DNA of 64,000 bases from Pseudomonas sp. MN1F (GCF_009391885.1 NZ_VZII01000009.1:248001-312000), one strand, 5' to 3'. Positions 46,592-56,306 are shown, counted from the stretch's first letter. Program-made: numbers and translations. Notes: a model not told the origin generated them from the sequence alone.

Positions 46592-47361
46592 CAGGGCTTG
46601 ATTCCCCGGTGCACGGCAACGATGCCGCTGGTCATGTTGTGGTAGGTGACGCGGTCGAAACCGGCCTCGACCATCATGCTCTTGAGGGTTTCCTGGTCGG
46701 GGTGCATGCGGATCGACTCGGCGAGGTAGCGATAGCTCTCGGAGTCATTGGTGATCAGCCTGCCGGCCAGCGGCATGAAGGCGAACGAATAGGCGTCGTA
46801 GGCCTTGGACATCAGTTTGTTGGTCGGCTTGGAGAACTCCAGGATCAACAGGCGCCCGCCTGGCTTGAGCACACGCAGCATCGAGCGGATGGCTTGGTCC
46901 TTGTGGGTGACGTTGCGCAGGCCGAAGGCGATGGTCACGCAGTCGAAGTGGTTGTCCGGGAACGGCAGCTTTTCGGCGTCGGCCTGGACGAACTCGATGT
47001 TGCCGGCCACGCCACGGTCGAGCAGGCGGTCACGGCCGACCTTGAGCATCGAATCGTTGATGTCGGCCAGTACCACCTGGCCGGTCGGCCCTACAAGACG
47101 CGAGAACTTGGCGGCCAGGTCGCCGGTACCGCCAGCGATGTCCAGCACGCGGCTGCCGGCGCGCACGCCCGACAGTTCGATGGTGAACCGCTTCCACAGG
47201 CGGTGCATGCCGCCGGAGAGCACGTCGTTCATCAAGTCGTACTTGGCGGCCACCGAGTGGAACACTTCGGCGACTTTCTTCGCCTTCTGGCTTTCAGGGA
47301 CGTCCTGGTAGCCGAAATGGGTGGTGGGTTCGGCGTGGTCGCCTTTGCGCTGGTCGTTCAT
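46591..47361 (-). CDS. ubiE: Ubiquinone/menaquinone C-methyltransferase UbiE
   Basis: UbiE is the SAM-dependent methyltransferase acting on the benzoquinone ring in ubiquinone synthesis. The product is 256 aa. Motif I is [15 protein letters not shown], followed by the family signatures [18 protein letters not shown] and [18 protein letters not shown], and LILEFSKP. It is the first gene of ubiE-ubiJ-ubiB and is divergent from the PHA-related small gene at 47487. Confidence 0.97.
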   Translation of the reverse strand: MNDQRKGDHAEPTTHFGYQDVPESQKAKKVAEVFHSVAAKYDLMNDVLSGGMHRLWKRFTIELSGVRAGSRVLDIAGGTGDLAAKFSRLVGPTGQVVLADINDSMLKVGRDRLLDRGVAGNIEFVQADAEKLPFPDNHFDCVTIAFGLRNVTHKDQAIRSMLRVLKPGGRLLILEFSKPTNKLMSKAYDAYSFAFMPLAGRLITNDSESYRYLAESIRMHPDQETLKSMMVEAGFDRVTYHNMTSGIVAVHRGIKP

Positions 47362-47486
47362 ATCGCTTCACCGAAAAAAATTACCGCCCATTCTAGGGCG
47401 AACGGGCGGATTTGTCTTGGCGGGGTGTGCCGGGTGGCAGGGGCGGGCATAATGCAGATTATGTCTACAAACCCAGGAACACCCGC

Positions 47487-47762
47487 ATGACCCAGATCAG
47501 CGTCGAACGCAAACACTCCCTCGGCCGCGATGCCGCCCGCGCCAAGGCCGAAGCGCTGGTCGACAAGCTCAGCCGTGAATACGACCTCAAGGCCACCTGG
47601 AACGGTGACCGGGTCGACGTGGCGCGCAGCGGCGCCAATGGCAGCGTGCACATCGGTGAGGACAGCATCCGCGTAGAGCTCAAGCTCGGCATGATGCTGT
47701 CGATGATGAGCGGCACCATCAAGGGCGAGATCGAGCGAGCGCTGGACAAGGCCCTGGCCTGA
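47487..47762 (+). CDS. Polyhydroxyalkanoic acid system family protein
   Basis: This 91-aa protein of the PHA granule-region family lies between ubiE and the pha cluster in many pseudomonads. It starts MTQISVERKHSLGRDAARAKAEAL at ATG 47487, behind AGGA. The fold is small alpha/beta with GANGSVHIGEDSIRVELKLGMMLSMMSGTIKGEIERALDKAL. The function is uncertain, with a suggested link to PHA synthesis. Here it is separated from phaI by the second giant gene. Confidence 0.88.
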   Translation: MTQISVERKHSLGRDAARAKAEALVDKLSREYDLKATWNGDRVDVARSGANGSVHIGEDSIRVELKLGMMLSMMSGTIKGEIERALDKALA

Positions 47763-47768
47763 CGGGCA

Positions 47769-50700
47769 TCAGGCGCTGGGGAACGGAATCAGGTCCTTGA
47801 CCTGCTCGTAAGTCAGGTCGCCGCGGTAGACCTTCAGACGCTCATGCGGGCTGAGAGCATCCTCCAGCTGGGCGTCGCGCACCTTGGCCGTGGCGAACTT
47901 CAGATGCCCCTTGGCGAAGTCCCTGGGCGCAGCGTCCTGGCGCGTGTAGTGGAAGTGAGCCTCCCAGAGGATGGCGTTGCTGTTCGATTCCGCCCGGTAC
48001 AGGGTATAGACGTCGAGGAAGTCTCGTTGGCCCAAGGGGCGGCGGGTCACGGTAGGCCTGATCTCGACCAGGTTGTGCTGCAGCAGAAAGCGCAGCGCCT
48101 TGCTGTCGGGGTGGCGAGTGGCCAGGTAGATGGCCTTCAGCCGATTGTGCTTTTCCTTCTGCACGCGCTCGATGGCGGCGTTCAGGTTGTCGAGCAACGT
48201 CGGGCTGGATTGACGTTCGAGCTGGCTGGTCAGTGCCGTCAGCCTTTCGATGTGATGGTCGAGCACATCCGTCAGGCTGTTCGGTTCGTCGTCGAACAGC
48301 CTGGCTCGGGCAATTTCGTCATCCGTTTCGGCCACCAGGCGGGTGCCCAGGCTGCGCAACGCCTTCTGACTGGCACGTGGCTGTGGCTGCAGCTCGACCC
48401 AGGTGCTGCCTTGTGCTTCATATTCGGCAACCGGCTGCATGGCGACGGGGTCGTACTGTACGGCTTTGCCGTCGCGCAGCGTCTCATCCACCAGCAGGGT
48501 CTTGTGGCGGGCCGTGCGGATCACCCGCAGCCGTGCGTGGCGCGTGTTCTGTGGCCTGGCCGGGGGCGCTGGCCTGGCCACAGGCCAGTCGGGATGTTGC
48601 TCGGCATCCAGGCGGGCGTTGGCGTGGTCCAATGCACGCTCGGCCATGTGCCTGAGCGTCGTCATTTCCCTGATGTAGGCCTGCAGGTGTTGCGTGTTCC
48701 AGGCCGGGTCCTCCAGCGTCAGCAGGTATTTCGCCGTGCCCAGTCCTGTTTCGTACTGTTGCAGGCTGCTCTCCAGGATGGCGATCTGGTCTTGCACAGA
48801 AGGGTCGGCACGCAACAGGCCATCATGGCTGAGCATGGCCTGATGCATGTCCTTGTTCCGCAGGTTCAGCTGTTCCTGATACATCCTGTCGACGTTCTCG
48901 GCATTCAGTTGCATGCGATCCAGGGCCAGTGCCTGCAGGTCGGAGATGATCTGGGCATGCACGACCAGCGTGGAGTAAGGGCGCGTATCGATTACCTCCT
49001 TGAGGTGAGTGTGTTTTTGTGGATAGACGATCCGCGGGTCATCCAGGACTTCGGTGATCACCTCGTCCAGCCGTTGGCTGACGGTAAGCAGGCGTTTATG
49101 AACGGCCAGGGCATTCTCACGAGTCTGGCGATAAACGCCATAGGCTTGGCGCTGGGGCGACGTGGTCGGTAAACGCGCAATCGCCATGGCCTGCAGGTCG
49201 ATGCCGTCGTAACTGACTTGCGACAGCAGGCGGGTGTACAACTGGGTATCGTTCCGAATCAGTGTTTCGTACCAGAGCCCGACCTCGGCCTGGTAGTCGA
49301 CACCGGCAAAACGCCGCATGGCCGGCGTGTTCAGGAAGTTGAGCAGATCGATGTTGGATTGCAGCAGGGCGGCCCGTTGTTCGTAGAGTTTGCTGACGGT
49401 CCGTACCGTACCGGCATGAGCTGCCCTGAGGCTGACGCGCTCGGCGCGCATGTCAGCCATGCGTGGCGTTTCGACGGTTGCTTCCCGGCTGTGCTGGCTG
49501 CCAAGTTCCATGAGCACTTGCGAGTAGGCCTTTTCATGCTCGTCCAGCGGGGCCAAGCTTGACAGGTTGCTGTTGATCATCGCATCGCATTCCTGGAGCG
49601 GCGCTTGATTTTCCAGCAGGGCATTGAGCAGCCTGCGGTATTCGATCTTGTCGGGAGTCGTTACCGGCGCGCCTCCGGCCAGGTTGAAGCTGATCGACCA
49701 TTCACCGTTCCAGCGGCTTACCCAGTGGCTCATGACACGCTCGCGACCGACAATGTTGTAACCGTCGTCTGTACCGCCTTGGGCGACCCACTCGCCTTTG
49801 CTCAGGTCAGGGCCGATGATGCGCTTGCCGTTCCAGCTTTCCTGGACTTCAAAGGCGGCATCGGCGAGCTTCACATAGAGCCGCCCGTCAACCCGGTACA
49901 GGCCGCGCAGGCGTCCTTTTTCCAGCGGCACCTGCCCCTGCAGCGACTGCCTGGCCTGGAGCCTGACCAGTGCCTGGCGCTGCTCGGCGGACAACTTGTC
50001 CAGGCGCTGGACATCGCCATAGCGACTGCCCCTGAGCAGGACCGACTGTCGTTCAATCATAGCCTCTTGCCAGCTCCGTTCTTGCACGGGGTTCGCTACT
50101 TCCACCAGGTTCACGCCGCGTTCGGCCGGTTCGGCGAAGTGCAGTTGTGGAGCGCGCTCAGGCTGGGGCACGGTTTCGGCGCTACGCTGCGCGACCAGCA
50201 TCGCGAGGTTGGTCAGCAGGTCGGTGGCGGCCATGATCCGCGCATCGTCGCTGCCTTCGGCGAGGGTGTGCAGGTCGTCCGCAGAGGCCGAGAGTGCCAC
50301 GATCAGCCAGGTGATACCGGCCAGGGGGCCGCGCCACAGGAGTGTGGCGCCATTGAAGATGGCCCAGGCCACCTGCCTGACCAGCTCGCCCTTGATCTGG
50401 GCATTGGATGCGCTCCTGCGGGCGGCGAAATGCAGCATGGCATCCACCCTGGCGTCCAGCAGGTGGCCATCCAGGCCGCTGGACCAGGGCGCGAACGCCA
50501 CTTCGACCGGGTGCCTGGTCTTTTCCAGTGCCAACTCGGTCACCACCGAGCCGAAATTCAGCGTGGCCGCCAGTTCATCCAGGCCGACATGCAAGTGGGG
50601 TATGCGCAAGCCACCCTTTTCGTAGATCGGCCGGGCGTTGTCGTCCAGTGCCTCGAGGACGCTCTTCTGCACCTCGGCGTTGCCGCGTACATGCTCCAGC

Positions 50701-52487
50701 ATTCGCTCAAGGCTGGTGAACGCCAGCAGAGGGTCACCGTCGTGGAGGGGGCGGTAAAGCACCCAGCTCTCAGGCAACTGGATCAGGAACATGCCGTGCA
50801 CTCGGTCGCTGCTTGTCGCGCCGGGCTCCCGACGCAGGGCCAACGGGGCAATGGCTGGCAGTTCATCACCAGCGTCATTGCAAAAGCCCAGTAGCGCCGT
50901 GCTCTGGGCTTCGCTCAACTGTTGGTCGAGACGCGCCTTGAGTGTGTCGAAGCGCAAGCGCTGGCGCCATTCCCTGGCGAACTGGACGATACGCTCGTGC
51001 TTTCGCGGCTGGGCAGCGACCAGGCTGCGCAGGTAGATGGGATAGTTGCCGCCAATGTCGATCGCACGGATCAGGGCCTCGACATGGCGGACCGTCAACC
51101 AGCCCGTGTGGGTCTGGCCTTGGCGTTCGCTGATGCGGGTCATCACCTCGCCGGGCCCGAGGCGGGAAATGGCCAGCGTGGTGAGGCTTTCGGTACGCAG
51201 GTATTGGGCTTGCGGCTGCGCGGGCAAGGAGCTGGCAAGCACCTGGTCGATGCTGATGAAGACCTCGTCAGGGTCACAGGGTGTTTCACGCGGATGGTCA
51301 AGCCGCATCTGGTCGCGCAAGCGGCGACGGGCGTAGCGCCGTATGTCGTCGATATCACCGAGCGAAGTACTGCCACGGGATTGCCCCTGGCTGGCGGCCA
51401 GGTCGAGCAGGGCGCCCTGGTAGGCGAAGCGCTGCTGCGCATCGGCATTCGCCAGCCAGCCTGGCAGCGCGATGGCGGGCAGGCCCGCTACCTGCAAGGG
51501 TTGGTCGAGAAAATTGGCGGAAGGGTCGCAGGCCGCGGCGAACGCCATTTCCAGTGCATCGATGGAGGCCACGCCGGTCACCCGCAAGCGCCTGAGATCG
51601 TCCAGCATGCCATTGAGCAGTTGCAGGACCTGAAACTGCACGCTGCTCCCGCTTAGCGGTCGCTGCGCCCAGGACAGGCTGTCGAAGCGGTAGCGATCCG
51701 CCAGTTCGTCCTGCAGGGCGGCTGCGAAGCCTGCCCGATCGACGTAGCGGCGAATCACCCCGGAGGGTTTGCACCAGAGCACCCGTTGGTCCGAGCCCTT
51801 GCCCGGGCTCAGCAGCAGATCTGGCAACAAGCGCGACCAACCTTTGCCGTCGACACTCAAGGTAACCTGGACGACGTTCACGGCCACGTTCTGGCCAGGC
51901 CCTTCGAGCATGGCGTAAAGCAAAGCCTGGTCATCGGCATCCAGCCCCTGGCGCGGGATATTGTTCAGCTGGGCAGCCTTGATGAGGTTGCCCAGCCACT
52001 GCATGCGCGGGGTATCGGAAAGTTCGTCGACACCGTTCCAGAAGCTGATCTGGGCTTGCGCAAAGGCCTCTGGCAGCTGCACCAGCACATGCTCAAGGTC
52101 CGCCTCCAGTTTCGCCATGTCCAGGTCGATACGCGGTTGTCGGCTGCTGTCGCTGCCCTGCGGCTGTGGATGGAAGATGGCGGGCGGGGCGAGTGACAGC
52201 GCATCGCTCGCCGTCAGCTGCAGGGGCGTGCCGTTCAGGTAGTGCTGCAGCAGTTCATCCAGCAGCGCGCCTGGGCGGACATCGCCGGCTGCGGATGACG
52301 CGCGCACCAGCGCGAATCCGTCGAGCGAAGACAGCTGTGGATAATTGCCCGGGATCATCGGATAACGGTCGATCAAGGCCTTGAAAGCTTCGTCTGCCAG
52401 GACTGCGCGCAGGCCCGGGCGCTGGCGGAAGCAGGCCGCAACCGCCTGCTTGAAGGTGGTTGTCGATGATGTGCTGGATGCGTGCAT
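47769..52487 (-). CDS. Giant dermonecrotic-toxin-like protein without LRR or NEL domain
   Basis: The product is 1572 aa, starting at ATG 52487 behind CGGAG. It appears to belong to the same DUF6543-type superfamily as the 1830-aa protein: a long helical N-terminus, the block SWVLYRPLHDGDPLLAFTS at about 570-590, and a hydrophobic hairpin at about 697-770 (WAIFNGATLLWRGPLAGITWLIV). A beta-rich block follows near 860-960 (GLYRVDGRLYVKLADAAFEV, WNGEWSISFNLAGG), then predicted coiled coils at about 1005-1300. The C-terminal 90 residues (FLDVYTLYRAE, LWEAHFHYTRQD, HLKFATAKVRDAQLED) look like a compact domain I do not recognise. There is no signal peptide, LRR or CxD motif. A secreted toxin or effector role is inferred only from family. 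Confidence 0.75.
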   Translation of the reverse strand: MHASSTSSTTTFKQAVAACFRQRPGLRAVLADEAFKALIDRYPMIPGNYPQLSSLDGFALVRASSAAGDVRPGALLDELLQHYLNGTPLQLTASDALSLAPPAIFHPQPQGSDSSRQPRIDLDMAKLEADLEHVLVQLPEAFAQAQISFWNGVDELSDTPRMQWLGNLIKAAQLNNIPRQGLDADDQALLYAMLEGPGQNVAVNVVQVTLSVDGKGWSRLLPDLLLSPGKGSDQRVLWCKPSGVIRRYVDRAGFAAALQDELADRYRFDSLSWAQRPLSGSSVQFQVLQLLNGMLDDLRRLRVTGVASIDALEMAFAAACDPSANFLDQPLQVAGLPAIALPGWLANADAQQRFAYQGALLDLAASQGQSRGSTSLGDIDDIRRYARRRLRDQMRLDHPRETPCDPDEVFISIDQVLASSLPAQPQAQYLRTESLTTLAISRLGPGEVMTRISERQGQTHTGWLTVRHVEALIRAIDIGGNYPIYLRSLVAAQPRKHERIVQFAREWRQRLRFDTLKARLDQQLSEAQSTALLGFCNDAGDELPAIAPLALRREPGATSSDRVHGMFLIQLPESWVLYRPLHDGDPLLAFTSLERMLEHVRGNAEVQKSVLEALDDNARPIYEKGGLRIPHLHVGLDELAATLNFGSVVTELALEKTRHPVEVAFAPWSSGLDGHLLDARVDAMLHFAARRSASNAQIKGELVRQVAWAIFNGATLLWRGPLAGITWLIVALSASADDLHTLAEGSDDARIMAATDLLTNLAMLVAQRSAETVPQPERAPQLHFAEPAERGVNLVEVANPVQERSWQEAMIERQSVLLRGSRYGDVQRLDKLSAEQRQALVRLQARQSLQGQVPLEKGRLRGLYRVDGRLYVKLADAAFEVQESWNGKRIIGPDLSKGEWVAQGGTDDGYNIVGRERVMSHWVSRWNGEWSISFNLAGGAPVTTPDKIEYRRLLNALLENQAPLQECDAMINSNLSSLAPLDEHEKAYSQVLMELGSQHSREATVETPRMADMRAERVSLRAAHAGTVRTVSKLYEQRAALLQSNIDLLNFLNTPAMRRFAGVDYQAEVGLWYETLIRNDTQLYTRLLSQVSYDGIDLQAMAIARLPTTSPQRQAYGVYRQTRENALAVHKRLLTVSQRLDEVITEVLDDPRIVYPQKHTHLKEVIDTRPYSTLVVHAQIISDLQALALDRMQLNAENVDRMYQEQLNLRNKDMHQAMLSHDGLLRADPSVQDQIAILESSLQQYETGLGTAKYLLTLEDPAWNTQHLQAYIREMTTLRHMAERALDHANARLDAEQHPDWPVARPAPPARPQNTRHARLRVIRTARHKTLLVDETLRDGKAVQYDPVAMQPVAEYEAQGSTWVELQPQPRASQKALRSLGTRLVAETDDEIARARLFDDEPNSLTDVLDHHIERLTALTSQLERQSSPTLLDNLNAAIERVQKEKHNRLKAIYLATRHPDSKALRFLLQHNLVEIRPTVTRRPLGQRDFLDVYTLYRAESNSNAILWEAHFHYTRQDAAPRDFAKGHLKFATAKVRDAQLEDALSPHERLKVYRGDLTYEQVKDLIPFPSA

Positions 52488-52666
52488 GGGCGGGGCTCCG
52501 GTGGAATGAAGCCCAAGACCCTAGCGGGTTGCCCCCACCCGGATGGGGTACATGAATGCAGCGCCTCTACCTTAGGGTGATGTTTCTAATTTTCTTCCCT
52601 ACCTTGTGCACAAGCCCAACCTCCATGGGCGGTTTTTCCTCCACTCATGAGCATGAGGTACACAGC

Positions 52667-53086
52667 ATGGCCAAAGTGATTGTGAAGAAAAAAGACGAAG
52701 CCCTGGGCACGTTGGGTGAAGTACGGGGTTACGCACGCAAGATCTGGCTGGCCGGCATTGGCGCCTACGCCCGCGTCGGCCAGGAAGGCTCCGACTACTT
52801 CAAGGAGCTGGTCAAGGCCGGTGAAGGCCTCGAGAAGCGTGGCAAGAAGCGCATCGACAAAGAGCTCGATGCTGCCAACCACCAGCTCGACGAAGCCGGT
52901 GAAGAAGTCAGCCGCGTACGCGGCAAGGTCGAAATCCAACTCGACAAGATTGAAAAAGCTTTCGACGCACGGGTAGGTCGCGCCTTGAATCGCCTTGGCA
53001 TTCCGTCTAAACATGACGTTGAGGCGTTGTCCATCAAGCTTGAACAGCTGCATGAGCTGCTCGAGCGCGTCGCGCACAAACCATAA
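52667..53086 (+). CDS. phaI: PHA granule-associated protein PhaI
   Basis: This 139-aa phasin coats medium-chain-length PHA granules. It starts MAKVIVKKKDE at ATG 52667. The phasin core includes YARKIWLAGIGAYARVGQEGSDYFKELVKAGE, which mirrors the start of PhaF, then a helical region ending in a short coiled coil (VEALSIKLEQLHELLERV). It is ten bases ahead of phaF. In P. putida this unit is repressed by PhaD, encoded nearby on the other strand. Confidence 0.96.
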   Translation: MAKVIVKKKDEALGTLGEVRGYARKIWLAGIGAYARVGQEGSDYFKELVKAGEGLEKRGKKRIDKELDAANHQLDEAGEEVSRVRGKVEIQLDKIEKAFDARVGRALNRLGIPSKHDVEALSIKLEQLHELLERVAHKP

Positions 53087-53096
53087 GGAGAGCAGG

Positions 53097-53858
53097 ATGG
53101 CTGGCAAGAAGAATTCCGACAAAGAAGGCAGCTCCTGGATCGGCGGGATCGAGAAATACTCCCGCAAGATCTGGCTGGCAGGGCTGGGTATCTATTCGAA
53201 AGTCGACCAGGACGGCCCGAAGCTGTTCGACTCGCTGGTGAAAGATGGCGAGAAGGCCGAGAAGCAAGCGAAGAAGACCGCTGAAGACGTTGCTGAAACG
53301 GCCAAGTCCTCGACCACTTCGCGTGTGTCTGGCGTGAAGGACCGCGCACTGGGCAAGTGGAGCGAACTGGAAGAAGCCTTCGACAAGCGCCTGAACAGCG
53401 CCATCTCGCGCCTGGGCGTGCCGAGCCGCAACGAGATCAAGGCCCTGCACCAGCAGGTCGACAGCCTGACCAAGCAGATCGAGAAACTGACCGGTGCTTC
53501 GGTTACCCCGGTCTCCTCGCGCTCTGCAGCTGCCAAGCCGGCAGCGAGCAAGGCAGCGGCCAAACCACTGGCCAAGCCGGCGGCAAAAACCGCAGCAGCC
53601 AAACCTGCAGCGGCTAAACCCGCTGCCAAGACGGCAGCGGCCAAGCCCGCGGCAAAGCCGGCTGCCAAGCCTGTTGCAGCCAAGCCTGCCGCAGCGAAGA
53701 AACCGGCGGTGAAGAAGGCCCCGGCCAAACCGGCAGCCGCCAAGCCGGCAGCGCCAGCGGCCAGCGCCGCGCCGGCAGCTACCGCCGCGCCGGCACCTGC
53801 TGCGGCCCCGGCCAGCAACCCGCCTTCGGCTCCGGCCAGCACCGGCTCTCTGCTCTGA
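53097..53858 (+). CDS. phaF: Phasin and nucleoid-associated protein PhaF
   Basis: The product is 254 aa. The N-terminal half is a phasin (EKYSRKIWLAGLGIYSKVDQDG), with a leucine-zipper-like part (IKALHQQVDSLTKQIEKL, about 115-135). The C-terminal half (about 145-240) is made of AAKP-type repeats rich in Ala, Lys and Pro, like histone H1, which bind DNA and link granules to the nucleoid during division. It is translated with phaI and followed by a GC-rich hairpin. Confidence 0.97.
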   Translation: MAGKKNSDKEGSSWIGGIEKYSRKIWLAGLGIYSKVDQDGPKLFDSLVKDGEKAEKQAKKTAEDVAETAKSSTTSRVSGVKDRALGKWSELEEAFDKRLNSAISRLGVPSRNEIKALHQQVDSLTKQIEKLTGASVTPVSSRSAAAKPAASKAAAKPLAKPAAKTAAAKPAAAKPAAKTAAAKPAAKPAAKPVAAKPAAAKKPAVKKAPAKPAAAKPAAPAASAAPAATAAPAPAAAPASNPPSAPASTGSLL

Positions 53859-53872
53859 TAGCGGTGTAGCAG

Positions 53873-53896
53873 CCTTCGCGGGCTTGCCCGCGAAGG
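53873..53896. terminator. REP-like hairpin between phaF and phaD
   Basis: CCTTCGCGGG (53873-53882) and CCCGCGAAGG (53887-53896) form a perfect 10-bp stem with a four-base loop, between the convergent phaF and phaD genes. The CTTCGCGGG arm resembles the core of P. putida REP elements. It is a probable bidirectional terminator. Confidence 0.75.
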
Positions 53897-53927
53897 CGTC
53901 GGCTGCAGCAATGCATCTCCTACCGGC

Positions 53928-54542
53928 TTACCCCTCGAGATACCTCACCGCCAATTCCTCTGCAGCAGCCCGTGCCTGCACCTCCAGGTGTGGCGCCACC
54001 AGCATCATCACCTGGTACACCACAATCCCCACATCCCCTTCGCGCCCCAGCACCCGCTGGTAATCCAACGAGAACATCAGGGTCAGGGTGATCTGCTCCA
54101 CCAGTTGCCCCAGCGCCTGGGTCTCGCTCAGCACCAACCCCTGTCTCTTGAGGCTGGCCAGCAAGGCCGCCAGCGTACGCTTGAGCGCATTGATCAGGCT
54201 GCGCATGCCCCGCGCCAGCTTTGGCAGGCGCCCGGTCAGGTTGGACAGGTCCTGGAACAGAAACCGGTACTGGGCCATGCGCTCGACAATCAGGTGCAGG
54301 AACAGCCAGTAGTCCTCGGCCTCCAGGCGCACCTCCAGCGGTGGGTCGAGTAACGGTATCAGCGCTTCCTCGAAGCGGTCGAACAACCCGTGAATCAGAG
54401 GCTCCTTGCCGTGGAAGTGGTAATACAGGTTGCCTGGGCTGATGCCCAGTTCGTTGGCGATCTCCAGGGTCGAGACATTGGGTTCGCCCTGCGAGTTGAA
54501 CAGCTGCAGGGCGCATTCGAGGATACGGTCGCGGGTCTTCAT
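53928..54542 (-). CDS. phaD: TetR-family regulator PhaD
   Basis: The product is 204 aa. The N-terminal HTH (RDRILECALQLFNSQGEPNVSTLEIANELGISPGNLYYHFHGKEPLIHGLF) is typical of TetR, followed by an all-helical ligand domain. In P. putida PhaD controls the phaC1 and phaI promoters, with a fatty acyl intermediate as the proposed inducer. It is the last gene of phaC1-phaZ-phaC2-phaD, 13 bases behind phaC2. Confidence 0.95.
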   Translation of the reverse strand: MKTRDRILECALQLFNSQGEPNVSTLEIANELGISPGNLYYHFHGKEPLIHGLFDRFEEALIPLLDPPLEVRLEAEDYWLFLHLIVERMAQYRFLFQDLSNLTGRLPKLARGMRSLINALKRTLAALLASLKRQGLVLSETQALGQLVEQITLTLMFSLDYQRVLGREGDVGIVVYQVMMLVAPHLEVQARAAAEELAVRYLEG

Positions 54543-54555
54543 CCAGTCGTGGTGC

Positions 54556-56238
54556 TCATCGGGTCAGGACATAGGTGCCTGGCGCAGGGCCCAGCGGTGG
54601 ATAGGTGGCGTTACCCAGCTCCGTGCGTGGCGCCTTGAGCGGGCCGGAGCGCGGCGTGATCCACTCCAGCCACAATGGCCACCAGCTGCCATCGCGGCGC
54701 TGCGCGTCATGGAACCAGGCGCGCGGGTCGCTCGATAGCTTGGGGTTTTCCAGGTAGTACGCCTTGGGGTTGCCGGGCGGGTTGATGATGCTCTGGATGT
54801 GCCCGCTGTTGGCCAGCACGAACTGCCGGTCGCCACCGAGCAGCAAGGCCGAGCGGTATACCGCGTCCCACGGGGTGATGTGGTCGTTGCTGCCCGCCAC
54901 GGTGAAGCTGTCGAGGTCGACCTGCTTGAGATCGATCGGTGTGCCGCACACTTCCAGGCCTGCGGCGCGGGTCAACGGGTTGACCTTGAAGAAATCCAGC
55001 AGGTCGCCATGCAGGGCTGCCGGCAGGCGTGTGCTGTCGGCGTTCCAGTAAAGAATGTCGAAGGCCGGCGGTGTCTTGCCGAGCAGGTAGTTGTTGACCC
55101 AGTAGTTCCAGATCAGGTCGTTGGGCCGCATCCAGGCGAAGATCCGCGCCACCTCGCCACCGTCCAGCACGCCGCGCTGGTAAGAGCGCCGCTTGGCCGC
55201 CTCGATGGTCTGTTCGTCGGCGAACAGGCTGGCGGGGCTGTCGAACTTGCTGTCGAGCAGGCTGACCAGGTAGGTAGCGCTGCGGACCCGGCGCAGCTGG
55301 TGCTTGGCCTGCAGGTGGCCCTGCAGCGCGGCCATGGTCAGGCCCCCGGCGCAGGCGCCCATCAGGTTCGGGTCACGGTTGCCGCTGATGCTGCGGCAGG
55401 CGTTGAGCGCTTCTTCCAGCGCTTGTACATAGCTCGACAGGCCCCACTCACGGTGGCGTGGGTCAGGGTTGCGCCAGCTGACCATGAACACCTGCAAGCC
55501 GTTCTTCAGCATGTACTGGACGAAGCTGTTGGTCGGTTGCATGTCGAAGATGTAGAACTTGTTGATCTGTGGCGGCACCACCAGCACGGGCCGGGCATGC
55601 TGTTTTTCACTCATCGGCTTGTACTGGATGAGCTCCAGCTGCTCGTTGCGCAGCACCACGGCGCCGGGGGTGGCGGCCAGATTGCCGCCGACTTCGAAGG
55701 CGCGCTCATCCACCTGGCGCGGCAGGCCGTCGTTGTGGCGTAAATCATCGAGCAGGTGGGCGACACCGCGCACCAGGCTCTGCCCACCGGTGTTGAACAG
55801 TTCCTTGACCGCCAATGGGTTGAGCAGCGAGTTGCTCGGTGCCAGGGCATCGTTGATCAGGTTGAACAGAAAATGCGCACGGGCCCGGTCATCGTCATCC
55901 AGATGGCTTTCCTCGATCCACAGGCGGGTCTGTTTCTGCCAGGCCAGGTAGGCCTGCAGGCCACGCCGGTAGAACGGGTTCTGGCTCCACGTCGGATCGC
56001 TGAAACGTGCATCACGCGCGCTCGGCTGGTAAGGCGTGTCGCCGAGCATCACCCGGCCCAGCTGGCCGCTCAAGGCCAGCAGGTGGCGAGCTGTGTGCAA
56101 CGGGTTGCGCAGGCCGTGGCGGCCAACGCTGCGCAAGGTGGAAATCAGGTCGCGACCGCGCACGCCGAGGATGGCGTTCTGCACGTTCATGCTGGTGGCG
56201 GGGAGCGTTGACGTTCCTTTGGCCGGTTTTTCTTTCAT
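54556..56238 (-). CDS. phaC2: Class II PHA synthase PhaC2
   Basis: PhaC2 polymerises (R)-3-hydroxyacyl-CoA of medium chain length. The product is 560 aa, with the nucleophile Cys296 in the lipase-like box GACAGG. The catalytic Asp and His lie in the later segments IDLKQVDLDSFTVAGSNDHITPW and ANSGHIQSI. It is a paralogue of PhaC1 (encoded at 57222-58901), alignable over the full length. phaZ lies between the two, the standard mcl-PHA arrangement. Confidence 0.97.
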   Translation of the reverse strand: MKEKPAKGTSTLPATSMNVQNAILGVRGRDLISTLRSVGRHGLRNPLHTARHLLALSGQLGRVMLGDTPYQPSARDARFSDPTWSQNPFYRRGLQAYLAWQKQTRLWIEESHLDDDDRARAHFLFNLINDALAPSNSLLNPLAVKELFNTGGQSLVRGVAHLLDDLRHNDGLPRQVDERAFEVGGNLAATPGAVVLRNEQLELIQYKPMSEKQHARPVLVVPPQINKFYIFDMQPTNSFVQYMLKNGLQVFMVSWRNPDPRHREWGLSSYVQALEEALNACRSISGNRDPNLMGACAGGLTMAALQGHLQAKHQLRRVRSATYLVSLLDSKFDSPASLFADEQTIEAAKRRSYQRGVLDGGEVARIFAWMRPNDLIWNYWVNNYLLGKTPPAFDILYWNADSTRLPAALHGDLLDFFKVNPLTRAAGLEVCGTPIDLKQVDLDSFTVAGSNDHITPWDAVYRSALLLGGDRQFVLANSGHIQSIINPPGNPKAYYLENPKLSSDPRAWFHDAQRRDGSWWPLWLEWITPRSGPLKAPRTELGNATYPPLGPAPGTYVLTR

Positions 56239-56306
56239 GGCAACAACTCCCTTGTCAGGCCACGGTCGTACTCATCAGTCGTGCTCGTGCAACAGCAAGC
56301 AACAAT

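Noticed and set aside
52685..53113. A-rich Crc/Hfq-type motifs in the first codons of phaI and phaF
   Set aside because: AAGAAAAA and AAGAAGAA come from runs of lysine codons required by these basic proteins, so the match is likely by chance; not listed as sites.
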